The notes beneath the pieces are model-generated. The model saw nothing but the letters and a program-made list of their open reading frames with translations. It was not told where the DNA came from and did not search any database. Made by a program: the position numbers and the translations under genes. This document shows positions 23,619 to 32,214 of a stretch of DNA of 64,000 nucleotides, in pieces. This stretch comes from Haloarcula japonica DSM 6131 (GTDB lineage: Archaea; Halobacteriota; Halobacteria; Halobacteriales; Haloarculaceae): assembly GCF_000336635.1 (NCBI RefSeq), contig NZ_AOLY01000037.1:250514-314513 (forward strand), read 5' to 3'. Numbering within the stretch: position 1 is the stretch's first letter; the number at the start of each line of letters is the position of its first letter.

Positions 23619-25106
23619 ATGAGTGACTTGTCCGGTGAAGACGTGACCGTTGTCGGTGGCGGCATCGGTGGGCTCTCCGCTGCGTGTTATCTGGCGGACG
23701 CAGGCGCGGACGTCTCGCTACTGGAGAAAAACGAGCAACTCGGGGGTCGCGCCTCCCGGCTGGAGGTGGACGGGTTCCGATTCGATATGGGTCCGTCGTG
23801 GTACCTGATGCCCGACGTGTTCGAGCGCTTTTTCGCGTACTTCGGCAAGGAGCCCCGCGACTACTACGACCTCCAGCGGCTGGACCCGCACTACCGCATC
23901 TTCTTCAAGGATGGCGACCAGATCGACGTGACCGGCGACAACGACGAGATGGCCCAGAAATTTGAGGAGTACGAACCCGGTGCGGGCGAGGCGTTCGAAG
24001 AATATCTGTCGACCAGCGAACGCCACTACGAGACGGCCATGAACAAGTTCGTCTACCAGGACCGCTCGGAGCTTCGCGACTGGGTCGACCTCGACGTCAT
24101 GACTGCCGCGCCGGTTGGCCTCCAGCTCATTGGCACGATGCAGAGCCACGTTGAAGATTACTTCGAGCACCCGAAGCTCCAGCAAATCATGCAGTACACG
24201 CTGGTGTTTCTCGGTGGCTCGCCCCGGACGACGCCAGCCCTGTACAACATGATGAGCCACGTCGATTTCAATCTCGGCGTCTACTACCCCGACGGCGGCG
24301 TCGGTGCAGTCGTCGACGGCCTCGTCGAACTCGGCGAAGAACTCGGTGTCACCTATGAGACCGACGCCGAAGTCGAAGAGATTTCCCGGCGGAAAGAAGG
24401 ATTCCTCGTCGAGACGGTCCACGGTGACACGACCCATCCGGACGAAGTGGTCGTCAACGCCGATTACGCCCACGCCGAACGGGAACTCCTGCCGGACCAC
24501 GAGCGCCAGTACGACGACGACTACTGGGACGACAAGACGTACGCGCCGTCTGCCTTCCTCATGTACATGGGCGTCGAGGGCGACGTAGAGCCGCTGGAAC
24601 ACCACACGCTCGTCCTGCCGACGGACTGGGACCCCCACTTCGACGATATCTTCGACGAGCCTGCATGGCCCGACGACCCAGCGTATTACCTCTGTGTCCC
24701 CTCGAAGACCGACGACAGCGTCGCCCCCGACGGCCACTCGAACCTGTTCGTGCTGGTCCCCATCGCGCCGGGCCTGCACGACGGAGACGAGATACGCCAG
24801 GAGTACCGCGAGAAGGTACTCGCCGACATCGCCGACAACACCGGCGTCGACCTGCGCGACCGCATCGTCTACGAGAAGCAGTTCGCCGTCTCCGACTTCG
24901 GCGAGCGGTACAACGCCACGGAGGGAACCGCCCTCGGGCTGGCCCACACGCTCCGCCAGACGGCCCTGCTGCGGCCCAACAACCGCTCGTCGGCCGTCGA
25001 CGGGCTCTACTTCACGGGGTCGTTCACGACGCCAGGCATCGGCGTGCCGATGTGTCTCATCAGCGGTGAACACACCGCAGAGGCGCTCATCGAGGACATC
25101 GCCTGA
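23619..25106 (+). CDS. crtD: Carotenoid 3,4-desaturase (CrtI/CrtD family)
   Basis: The 495-residue flavoprotein has the N-terminal FAD motif VTVVGGGIGGLSAACYLADA (residues 9-28) and the C-terminal GLYFTGSFTTPGIGVPMCLI of phytoene-desaturase-type enzymes. The family includes phytoene desaturase (CrtI) and 3,4-desaturases. In Haloarcula japonica the desaturase next to lyeJ and cruF introduces the 3,4 double bonds of bacterioruberin, so I prefer CrtD to CrtI. It is the first gene of a tight three-gene operon, three bases before lyeJ. Confidence 0.88.
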   Translation: MSDLSGEDVTVVGGGIGGLSAACYLADAGADVSLLEKNEQLGGRASRLEVDGFRFDMGPSWYLMPDVFERFFAYFGKEPRDYYDLQRLDPHYRIFFKDGDQIDVTGDNDEMAQKFEEYEPGAGEAFEEYLSTSERHYETAMNKFVYQDRSELRDWVDLDVMTAAPVGLQLIGTMQSHVEDYFEHPKLQQIMQYTLVFLGGSPRTTPALYNMMSHVDFNLGVYYPDGGVGAVVDGLVELGEELGVTYETDAEVEEISRRKEGFLVETVHGDTTHPDEVVVNADYAHAERELLPDHERQYDDDYWDDKTYAPSAFLMYMGVEGDVEPLEHHTLVLPTDWDPHFDDIFDEPAWPDDPAYYLCVPSKTDDSVAPDGHSNLFVLVPIAPGLHDGDEIRQEYREKVLADIADNTGVDLRDRIVYEKQFAVSDFGERYNATEGTALGLAHTLRQTALLRPNNRSSAVDGLYFTGSFTTPGIGVPMCLISGEHTAEALIEDIA

Positions 25107-25109
25107 GTA

Positions 25110-25994
25110 ATGCCAGAACTCCCGACAGACCGTCTCACCGCCGTCATTCCGCCCGAAGAGACGCTCCTGGGCTACCTGTTGCGCCTCTCCCGGCCGCGGT
25201 TCTGGCTCTACCTCGGTGGTCCGGTCATCGTCGGCGTCAGCTACGCGGCTGACGGCCCAGGAGAGCTGTTCTCCCCGCTGGCTATCGCCCTGTTTCTGTA
25301 CTTCACCATCCCTGGGAACGTCTTCCTCTACGGCGTTAACGACATCTTCGACGCCGATATCGACGAGCACAATCCGAAAAAAGACGACGGCCGGGAGGTC
25401 AGCTACCGCGGGGACAGCGCCGTCACAGCCATCGTCGTCGCCAGCGGCGCGCTCGCGTTGCTGTTCGCCCTCGTGTTGCCGACGCTCGGGATTGTGGCCC
25501 TGCTCGCCTGGATGGCGCTCTCTGTCGAGTACTCGGCCCCGCCGCTGCGGTTCAAGACGACACCGTTCCTCGACTCCATTTCGAACGGCCTGTACATCCT
25601 GCCCGGTGTCATCGGCTACGCCGCTATCGAGGGTGTGGCCCCGCCAGCGACGGCGGTGGTCGGCGCGTGGCTCTGGGCGATGGGGATGCACACCTTCTCG
25701 GCGATTCCAGATATCGAACCGGACCGCGAGGCCGGCATCCAGACGACGGCAACGTTTCTGGGCGAGTCAAACACCTACTACTACTGCGTGATGTGCTGGC
25801 TTATGGCCGCGTTCGTATTCAATTTCACACACTGGGTGTTCGGCGTGCTACTGCTCGTTTACCCCGGCCTCGTCTTCGGGATTCTCGGCGTTGGCGTCGA
25901 CATCGACGAGGCGTACTGGTGGTACCCCGCCATCAACACCGTCGTCGGCATGGTGTTCACACTCATCGCGCTGTGGGTGATGCTGTATGGGTAG
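25110..25994 (+). CDS. lyeJ: Lycopene elongase/1,2-hydratase (UbiA family)
   Basis: The 294-residue integral membrane prenyltransferase adds C5 units to both ends of lycopene to begin C50 bacterioruberin. The UbiA Asp-rich motifs are NDIFDADIDEHNPKKD (about residues 75-90) and SAIPDIEPDREAG (about 197-209). Seven to nine hydrophobic helices are visible. It follows crtD by three bases and its last eight bases overlap cruF, so the three are cotranscribed and coupled. Confidence 0.92.
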   Translation: MPELPTDRLTAVIPPEETLLGYLLRLSRPRFWLYLGGPVIVGVSYAADGPGELFSPLAIALFLYFTIPGNVFLYGVNDIFDADIDEHNPKKDDGREVSYRGDSAVTAIVVASGALALLFALVLPTLGIVALLAWMALSVEYSAPPLRFKTTPFLDSISNGLYILPGVIGYAAIEGVAPPATAVVGAWLWAMGMHTFSAIPDIEPDREAGIQTTATFLGESNTYYYCVMCWLMAAFVFNFTHWVFGVLLLVYPGLVFGILGVGVDIDEAYWWYPAINTVVGMVFTLIALWVMLYG

Positions 25995-26868
25995 CGGCAA
26001 AGACCGGACGCTAGCGGGCTGGACACTGCCGGAGACAAAGACCGACGCGACCGCGCAGTTCGACCGGTTCGTCACCGAGAACCGGTTTACCATCGCTGTC
26101 GTCTTTCCGCTCGTCGGCGCAGTGACCCTGCTCGCGAGTGCCGAGGGACTCTTGCCGGACCCGCTCGCGTTCAACCCCTACTTCGTCCTGTTCGGGACGT
26201 TCGTGATGCGGTTGCCCCTCGTGGCCGGTATCTTTCCGCTCGTTGACCGCCGGGCCGGGCTGGCGCTGGTCGCGCTGACGCTGTACTCCTACGGCATCGA
26301 GCTCGTCGGCGTCCGGACCGGCTGGCCCTACGGCGAATTTACCTACGGTGTCGACCTCGGCCCGATGCTGCTCGGCGATGTGCCGTTCGGGCTCCCGGTC
26401 TTCTTCTTCCCTCTGGTGCTGAACGCCTATCTGCTCGTCCTGCTGTTGCTCGGCAACAGGGCAGCGTCGACCACGGTTCGGCTGCTTTCGACGCTGGCGA
26501 CGGTCATGCTCGTCGACCTTGTACTGGATCCTGGAGCCGTAGCTATCGGCTTCTGGATCTACGAGATGCCGCAGTTCTACGGCGTCCCGTGGCAGAACTA
26601 CGCCGGCTGGCTCCTCTCGGGATCAGTCGCCGTCCTCCTGTTCGATTTCGGGTTCGACCGCGCGGGCCTCCGACGGCGGCTCCGGGACTGTCCGTTCATG
26701 CTCGATGACCTGGTGAGCTTTGTCCTGCTGTGGGGCGGTATCAACCTCTTTTACACGAACTGGGTGCCGTTCGGTCTGGCCGCGTTGCTGGGGGCCGGCC
26801 TCCTCTGGACGGACCGCTTCGACTTCGACCTCTCGGAGACGCGGCTCGGTCGGGCCGTCTGGCGGTGA
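25987..26868 (+). CDS. cruF: Bisanhydrobacterioruberin hydratase
   Basis: The 293-residue membrane protein belongs to the CruF/DUF422 carotenoid family and adds water at the 2'',3'' positions to finish bacterioruberin. It has seven or eight hydrophobic helices; YGIELVGVRTGWPYGEFTY (about residues 102-120) and FWIYEMPQFYGVPWQNYAGW are family-like. The N-terminal 35 residues are soluble. The start overlaps the lyeJ end by eight bases. Confidence 0.9.
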   Translation: MGSGKDRTLAGWTLPETKTDATAQFDRFVTENRFTIAVVFPLVGAVTLLASAEGLLPDPLAFNPYFVLFGTFVMRLPLVAGIFPLVDRRAGLALVALTLYSYGIELVGVRTGWPYGEFTYGVDLGPMLLGDVPFGLPVFFFPLVLNAYLLVLLLLGNRAASTTVRLLSTLATVMLVDLVLDPGAVAIGFWIYEMPQFYGVPWQNYAGWLLSGSVAVLLFDFGFDRAGLRRRLRDCPFMLDDLVSFVLLWGGINLFYTNWVPFGLAALLGAGLLWTDRFDFDLSETRLGRAVWR

Positions 26869-26948
26869 CGACGGAGTTTGCTGGTGCCCCCTAATCACAC
26901 CAGCGAGACAGACCAAGCGTTTAAGCGACGGCGTAGGTAGGTGGACGT

Positions 26949-27785
26949 ATGGAGCGAATCCCGTTTGGAATCAGCCAGCTCGATTCCATCATCAACGGTG
27001 GTGCACCTGCTGGGAGCGTCGTCCTGCTCTCCGGTGAGGCCGGCGCTGGCTCCCGGGAGTTCATGCATACGAGCGCACTCATCAACGGGCTCGAAAAGGT
27101 TGATTCGGAACTGCACGACCTCTACTACGGCGACCGCTCGGCGGACGCTGTCGCCCCGGACGAAGTCCACTACGTTTCGTTTACGACAAACGAATCGCAA
27201 TTGGTCAGCGAGATGCAACTGGCGATGGACGCCGAGGTGGTCGACAAAGGGAGTCAGGCCGTCGAGTTCCACGACCTCTCTGAGCGGTACTTCCACATCA
27301 GTCCGGTGCCGCGGGACTGGTACGCCAGCGAAACCGCGTCGATAACTGATCTCCGGGCACGCCACGAGCGGGAGGACCTGCTCGGCACGCTCGGTATGGT
27401 TCTGAACGAGGTGTCGGCAGATAATCTCGTCGTCATCGACTCGCTGTCGGACCTCGTCAGCGCGACGGACGAGGAAGTCAGCTGGTCGGACATCAGCTCG
27501 CTCGTTCAGGGGATCCAGAAGGCGGCCCACCAGTGGGGTGGCCTCATCCTCTTACACGTCAACCCAGAGACGCTGTCGTCGGTGCAACACGGACAGCTCG
27601 TCGATGCATCCCACGGCACGATGGAGTTCGCGTGGGAATCCGGTGGTTCCACCCGGGCCCGGACCCTCGTCGTCCAGCAGTTCCGTGGCGTCCTCTCACA
27701 GATCGAGGACGAGGACATCGTGCAGTTCGAGACCGAACTGGGCGATGCGGGCTTCGATATTAGCGACGTTCGCAAGATTCGATAG
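26949..27785 (+). CDS. RecA/KaiC-like ATPase with altered Walker A
   Basis: The 278-residue protein matches KaiC/RadA-like haloarchaeal ATPases: RIPFGISQLDSIINGGAPAG leads into the P-loop position, LVVIDSLSDLVS is Walker B, and a RecA-type core follows. The P-loop reads GEAGAGSREF, so the essential Lys and the following Ser/Thr are missing and ATP hydrolysis is doubtful. An insert of charged residues (DLYYGDRSADAVAPDE) follows the first helix. A TATA-like GTTTAAG (26919-26925) supports a leaderless start at 26949. It probably acts as a signalling or scaffold protein. Confidence 0.78.
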   Translation: MERIPFGISQLDSIINGGAPAGSVVLLSGEAGAGSREFMHTSALINGLEKVDSELHDLYYGDRSADAVAPDEVHYVSFTTNESQLVSEMQLAMDAEVVDKGSQAVEFHDLSERYFHISPVPRDWYASETASITDLRARHEREDLLGTLGMVLNEVSADNLVVIDSLSDLVSATDEEVSWSDISSLVQGIQKAAHQWGGLILLHVNPETLSSVQHGQLVDASHGTMEFAWESGGSTRARTLVVQQFRGVLSQIEDEDIVQFETELGDAGFDISDVRKIR

Positions 27786-27918
27786 CGATAGTCAGCGGTA
27801 CAACTGGCAGTAGCTGTCGACAGAGAACAACGAGAAGGCTGCTGAGTGGTCGCTTCCACTCTCGGTATCTGAAATCGGCGGTAAACCCTTATCAGTCTTG
27901 TTCGTTAAGAGTGTCGTA

Positions 27919-28791
27919 ATGTCCTCCGAGTCGACTGATGACGGAGGAGTGTACGTCGAGCTATCTGCAGATCTAGACGAGTGGCTGACCGAGCAGGCCG
28001 AGACGCTCGGCGTGCCTCGTGATGCTGTCATGGAACAACTGTTGGCCGCATACATGACAGCGGCTAATTCGGACGCTGAAATGGATGACCTCCTCCAGCC
28101 GTCGGCAGACGAACTTGATGCCGTCGTCGCCGCGACCGTGGACAAGAAGCTGAACGGTTCAGTCGAAGCGGCAACCGAGAGCGCTGTCAGTTCCCATCTC
28201 CCCGATATCGCCGACACGGTGGAACGCCAGCTTGCCGAGCGGTTCGACGCGCTCGAAGCGGACTTTCAGACGAAGATCGAAGACGTCCGCGAGCGCGTTG
28301 TGCAGGTCAAACAGGAGGCCGACGCGAAAGCGCCAACTGACCATAGCCACGAAGAGTTCGACCGCCTCGATGCACTCACACAAGAGATTGAAGAGATAGA
28401 GACGGAACTCGCCGCGCTCCGAGGTGACGTGACCGACTCGCTCGAAACGCAGGACGAGCATGTCGCTGATATCGACGACCGTCTCGACGACGTCGAAGAC
28501 AAACTCACCCGCGTCGCCTGGGTCGTCAGCGACCTTCGCGACGACCAGGGCGGCCGGGGCCAGAACCAGAAAGCGGTCGACCGGCTAAAACGCGCCGCGG
28601 CACAGGAGAACATCTCGACGGCACGGTGTTCGAACTGTGACGAGCAGGTCGAGATCGGGCTACTAACCGAGCCCCAGTGTCCACACTGCAACACGACAGT
28701 GTCGGACGTGCGCCCCGAGGGTGGCATTATCCGCTCGAAGGCGCGGCTGGTGGCCGCAGCACAGCTTGAACCGGGCGAGACCAATGAGTGA
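27919..28791 (+). CDS. RHH / coiled-coil / zinc-ribbon protein
   Basis: The 290-residue acidic protein has a CopG-like N-terminus (VYVELSADLDEWLTEQAETL, residues 10-60), a long coiled coil (about 95-210, heptads such as LDALTQEIEEIETELAALRG), and a C-terminal zinc ribbon with ARCSNCDEQ and PQCPHCNTT. ATG 27919 follows a TATA-like CTTATC (27889-27894). Its last eight bases overlap the next gene. Architecture suggests a DNA- or polymerase-associated structural protein, but I know no characterised member. Confidence 0.75.
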   Translation: MSSESTDDGGVYVELSADLDEWLTEQAETLGVPRDAVMEQLLAAYMTAANSDAEMDDLLQPSADELDAVVAATVDKKLNGSVEAATESAVSSHLPDIADTVERQLAERFDALEADFQTKIEDVRERVVQVKQEADAKAPTDHSHEEFDRLDALTQEIEEIETELAALRGDVTDSLETQDEHVADIDDRLDDVEDKLTRVAWVVSDLRDDQGGRGQNQKAVDRLKRAAAQENISTARCSNCDEQVEIGLLTEPQCPHCNTTVSDVRPEGGIIRSKARLVAAAQLEPGETNE

Positions 28792-29422
28792 CGACGAGCG
28801 AAACCCCTTCGAAGAGCTCGATTCCGGCGACGACCGCGAGGGCGACCCGTTCGAGCGCCTCAGTGAGGGGCCTGACGACGCGGACGGCTCGGCAGATCCA
28901 CGCCAGCCACCCGACGATGGCTGGGGGGACGTCGAATCAGGCGATACGCCAGTCGACGATGTGTCCGAGACAGGTCCCGGTTCGACCGCCGATGATGATG
29001 ACCTGCTCTCGGCTGTCGATACCGAGGAGTTCCGTTCGGATTCGGCGACTGAATCGGACGGTCCCGTTCCAGAGCCGTCACCCGACACGAACGACCCCTT
29101 CTCGGGGATGGACGACCGCGGCGAGGACCCCTTCGGAAGCGGCGAGAGCGCGTTCGAGCGGGTCGATGTCGACCACATCGACGCGGACAAGGTGTGGGCG
29201 GAAATCGCCGAGGACGACGACGGCGACGCCGCGCCCGAGAGCCGTTACGCAGAGGTATCGAAACACCGCTACTGCGAGCAGTGCGAACACTTCTCCGCAC
29301 CGCCGAACGCACACTGCACGAACGAGGGGACCGAAATCATGGAGTTCCTCGACATGGAGACGGTCCGACTGCTGGACTGTCCAGTCGTCGCCGAGCAACA
29401 CGAGATCGAGGGCGAGCAGTAA
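28784..29422 (+). CDS. Acidic disordered protein with Cys cluster
   Basis: The 212-residue protein has about 140 highly acidic, Gly/Ser/Pro-rich residues of probable disorder containing three repeats of an NPFEEL/DPFERL/DPFGSG type. A short C-terminal domain follows with YCEQCEHFSAPPNAHCTNEG and LLDCPVV, a likely metal-binding knuckle. The DPF repeats could be docking motifs. It overlaps the coiled-coil gene by eight bases and precedes transcription factor S by 32, so the three are probably one operon. Function is unknown. Confidence 0.72.
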   Translation: MSDDERNPFEELDSGDDREGDPFERLSEGPDDADGSADPRQPPDDGWGDVESGDTPVDDVSETGPGSTADDDDLLSAVDTEEFRSDSATESDGPVPEPSPDTNDPFSGMDDRGEDPFGSGESAFERVDVDHIDADKVWAEIAEDDDGDAAPESRYAEVSKHRYCEQCEHFSAPPNAHCTNEGTEIMEFLDMETVRLLDCPVVAEQHEIEGEQ

Positions 29423-29454
29423 CGGCTTTTTGTTTCGGTGTCCGACGAGCGTGT

Positions 29455-29778
29455 ATGCAGTTCTGCGACGACTGTGGTTCGATGATGCACGCCGATGGTG
29501 ACGAGATGGTCTGTCAGTCCTGTGGCGCACGGGTCGCGAAAGACGAGGACCGCGCGGCGGCGTTCGTCAGCACGGACGAACAGAGCGACGACGAACTGAT
29601 AGAGACCGAAGAAGGCTCGAACTTCGAGGGGAAGCCGACAGCTGACGACGTGACCTGTGAGGAATGCGGACACGGCAAAGCGTGGTACACGATCAAACAG
29701 ACCGGGTCAGCCGACGAACCGCCGACGCGGTTCTTCAAATGCCAGGAGTGTGGCCACCGGTGGCGAGAGTACAACTAG
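29455..29778 (+). CDS. tfs: Transcription elongation factor S (TFS)
   Basis: The 107-residue protein is the archaeal TFIIS/RPA12-like factor that stimulates transcript cleavage by RNA polymerase. The N-terminal zinc ribbon is CDDCGSMM and VCQSCGARV. The C-terminal TFIIS_C ribbon is CEECGHGKAWYTIKQTGSAD, ending KCQECGHRW. The catalytic acidic tip (Ala-Asp-Glu in SADEPPTRFF) is intact, so this is an active TFS rather than an inhibitory paralogue. Its stop overlaps the stop of the convergent winged-helix gene. Confidence 0.94.
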   Translation: MQFCDDCGSMMHADGDEMVCQSCGARVAKDEDRAAAFVSTDEQSDDELIETEEGSNFEGKPTADDVTCEECGHGKAWYTIKQTGSADEPPTRFFKCQECGHRWREYN

Positions 29779-30593
29779 AGCAGCGAATCCAGAATCCGAA
29801 GCTCTTCATCCTCGGATATTTTGTCGGAGTCCATACACGCGTGGACGACCTTATGGACGAGTTCCGGGTCCTGAAACGGCTGTGGCGAGCCGCCGCCGTC
29901 AGCGACGGTTTCGACCTGTCCTTCGAGTTCGGCCAGCTGTGCGGAGAGGTCCTCGACAGTCGACTGGAACGTAGTCAGCGTGGTGTTCACCTCGCCGGCC
30001 GCTGTCTCGACCGCCGTTGGCGAGCGGACGCCGTCGTCGGGCGCAGTATCAGGGCCTGGTCCTTGACTATCGGCTCCGTCGGGGTTGGCTGTTGACTCCG
30101 GCGATTGGGTATCGGATGCCTGGGCTTCTGCCTCGTCCGAGACCGTCGCTGGTTCGGCTTCTCCATCGTTGAAAACGGCGTTTGCGAACGCTTCTCGGTT
30201 CGCCCAGTCGAACCCATCGATCCCGTTGACACGGTTGCTCACCGTCGAGGCAGTGACGCCGAGCTTCTCCGCGAGGTCCCGCTGGGACGCGGTGGGGTGT
30301 TTCTGGATTGCGCGGATCGTTTCGCGTTCTGTCGACGAGAGGTCCGCAGGGGCTGGATATGACTGTGACTCCGTCGACGGTTCACTCTGTGACTGGTCGG
30401 CTGTTTCCGTCTCGTCGGCCTCAGCCGGGTCGCCGTGTTCCTCAAGAACTCGCTCGACCAGTTCCGCTGTTGCGCTCGGTACTTCGGCTGCAAGCTCTGC
30501 GATGGACGCTTCTGGGTTCTCGGCCGCTACGTCGAGTATTTGCTTGTGACGCATCGATTTGGGGGCCGTTCGGCCGTTCGTTGATTTACTCAT
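29775..30593 (-). CDS. Winged helix-turn-helix regulator with long acidic linker
   Basis: From ATG 30591-30593 (preceded by a GGTGATC Shine-Dalgarno match) the protein is 272 residues. It has an N-terminal helical segment (MRHKQILDVAAENPEASIAE), then a second HTH (RETIRAIQKHPTASQRDLAE, VTASTVSNRVNGI), a disordered acidic linker, a short coiled coil (TFQSTVEDLSAQLAELEGQV) and a helical C-terminus. It converges on the TFS operon and is preceded by an inverted repeat at 30648-30691, suggesting autoregulation. Targets are unknown. Confidence 0.75.
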   Translation of the reverse strand: MSKSTNGRTAPKSMRHKQILDVAAENPEASIAELAAEVPSATAELVERVLEEHGDPAEADETETADQSQSEPSTESQSYPAPADLSSTERETIRAIQKHPTASQRDLAEKLGVTASTVSNRVNGIDGFDWANREAFANAVFNDGEAEPATVSDEAEAQASDTQSPESTANPDGADSQGPGPDTAPDDGVRSPTAVETAAGEVNTTLTTFQSTVEDLSAQLAELEGQVETVADGGGSPQPFQDPELVHKVVHACMDSDKISEDEELRILDSLL

Positions 30594-30647
30594 TGAGATC
30601 ACCACGTAGGGAAGGTACCGCCACCCAATCCCCCGACCTGATATACG

Positions 30648-30691
30648 TTTGACTAAAACCAATGGAATTGTCAAAAGCTTTTGGTTAGTCA
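30648..30691. repeat. Inverted repeat upstream of the winged-helix gene
   Basis: TGACTAA at 30650-30656 pairs with TTAGTCA at 30685-30691, and both arms continue inward with imperfect ACCA/TGGT matches around a central AAAGCTTTT palindrome. The element is AT-rich and lies about 55-100 bases upstream of the start codon, near a GTATATC TATA-like box. It looks like a binding site for a dimeric regulator. Confidence 0.5.
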
Positions 30692-30859
30692 CAAACATTA
30701 ATTAAGATGTTATTTAATCTGACACCACCCGCTCCCTCAGCGACACAGACTACCCAGATCAAGGAGAGAGACCGATTCCGGGCCGAACTGGAAACGGTCG
30801 GTCAAAACTGAACCCGGGCGTTCTGAAAGCATTTATCCGGGGCGGGGCAACACAGAGCC

Positions 30860-31687
30860 ATGTACCGCCGTCGCGTTCTGGCACTCTGCGGACTGGCTAT
30901 TACCGGTGCCGGCTGTCAGGGTGAGACCGAAGACACCGGGACAGTGACGCCAGTGCCGTCACCAGGCGTCAGCGAAACCGACACTGGGTCGCCGCCCACG
31001 GTGACAGTCACGGACGCCGCAGTGACGCCCGGCGTCGTGGTCCCCGGCACAGACTCTATCAATGTTCGGTCAGCCGACGGCCAGTTCCTTGTGCTGACAG
31101 CGACCGTCGAGGGTTCGGGAACGGACCCCGCCGCGTTCTCACTCAGATTCGACGGGTCGACGTACAGCCCTGAGACGTTCAGGAACGGTCTGTATCGCGA
31201 CGGCGAATGGGGCCAACAGTTCACCGAGGCCGGTGGGCCGCTGGTCTTCGACCTCCCGGAAACCGGCTCAGCCAGCGACACCCGACTGTCCTGGCCCGGC
31301 GGGGAGTGGACGCCGCCGGAGGCAGTTCAGAACAGGCTCAAAGCGCCGTTACCGTCGTTCGACGTGACTCTCGATGGTCCGGAACACGTTACTGAGCCCG
31401 CCATGCCGACGCTTGAAATAACGGTCACGAACACGGGCGACACCGCGGGTCGGTACGTCCTCGCGCTCAACCGAACCGGCCCGCGTGTCGCCTACGCGCC
31501 CGCGGGCCGGTTTGATGGGGAACTGAAGCCGGGAGAAACAGAAGTAATTACGCACGAAGGTAAAACACCGTACGTCGACAATACAGAGCCGCGTGAAGTC
31601 ACGTACTATCTGCGGGCCCCCGAAGATCACAACGACGCGACACACCGGATCAAGCCGGTCGACGAGGAAACCGCGACCGAGTCGTAG
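30860..31687 (+). CDS. Lipoprotein, hypothetical (275 aa)
   Basis: The N-terminus MYRRRVLALCGLAITGAGCQ carries arginines, a hydrophobic stretch and a lipobox cysteine at residue 19, typical of Tat-exported haloarchaeal lipoproteins. A Thr/Pro/Ser-rich tether follows. The mature region is all-beta; residues 170-240 (TLEITVTNTGDTAGRYVLAL) resemble a CARDB-like Ig fold. A TATA-like TTTAT near 30832 is at leaderless distance. Function is unknown; it is anchored on the outer face of the membrane. Confidence 0.75.
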   Translation: MYRRRVLALCGLAITGAGCQGETEDTGTVTPVPSPGVSETDTGSPPTVTVTDAAVTPGVVVPGTDSINVRSADGQFLVLTATVEGSGTDPAAFSLRFDGSTYSPETFRNGLYRDGEWGQQFTEAGGPLVFDLPETGSASDTRLSWPGGEWTPPEAVQNRLKAPLPSFDVTLDGPEHVTEPAMPTLEITVTNTGDTAGRYVLALNRTGPRVAYAPAGRFDGELKPGETEVITHEGKTPYVDNTEPREVTYYLRAPEDHNDATHRIKPVDEETATES

Positions 31688-31764
31688 CGGCCCATCGGTT
31701 CGAAAGCCGTCTTTTCGTCGCAGACCGTCACCGAACAGCCGTGCGTTGGCGCAGGAGCGCCGCC

Positions 31765-32037
31765 TCAGACCCCTTCGAGATCGGACCGGTACTCGTTGAT
31801 CTGGTCGTCGGCGTCTCCGATGGCGCCAGTCACGTCTTCTGCGTCACCGCTACTGAGGTCGTTGAGCGCCGACTGAATGCGGGCGAGCCGGCCGTGGTCC
31901 GGGCCGCGTTCGGCGGTCGCGAGGGTATCGAGCTGGTCGGCGAGTTCGGCGAGGCGTTCGCTCGCCTCGTCGCTGTCGGTGTCTTCGGCTGCTGATTCGA
32001 GCAGTTCACTCGCGGACGCGAGTTCGTCGCGTGTCAT
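31765..32037 (-). CDS. DUF7553-like small helical protein
   Basis: The 90-residue acidic protein starts at ATG 32035-32037 (a TTG at 32044-32046 would add three residues). It is helical throughout (MTRDELASASELLESAAEDT, then RLAELADQLDTLATAERG) and matches a widespread haloarchaeal small-protein family I recall as DUF7553. Function is unknown. It is divergent from the PurD-like gene. Confidence 0.72.
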   Translation of the reverse strand: MTRDELASASELLESAAEDTDSDEASERLAELADQLDTLATAERGPDHGRLARIQSALNDLSSGDAEDVTGAIGDADDQINEYRSDLEGV

Positions 32038-32123
32038 ACGTGGCAATTTACAGATGGGGACTAAAACGGTTCGGCTTACGCGAGTGGGTTTTTAAATAGA
32101 CAGTGGGTGTTCAACGGGCCGAC

Positions 32124-32174
32124 ATGACAGTCCAGCGTACGACCATCGCGATAGCAATGACGTGCGGCCGGTAG
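32124..32174 (+). CDS. Possible 16-codon leaderless ORF
   Basis: A strong TATA-like TTTTTAAATA (32089-32098) lies about 30 bases before this ATG, which opens only 16 codons (MTVQRTTIAIAMTCGR) ending 40 bases before the PurD-like start. It may be a leader peptide for that gene, or the TATA may drive a non-coding transcript. Weak evidence. Confidence 0.2.
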   Translation: MTVQRTTIAIAMTCGR

Positions 32175-32214
32175 AACGGGCAACTTTTACCCCACACCCG
32201 CTCGCAGACGTGCC

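Noticed and set aside
23718..25691. 657-codon open frame opposite crtD and lyeJ
   Set aside because: Antisense shadow spanning two certain genes; not a real protein.
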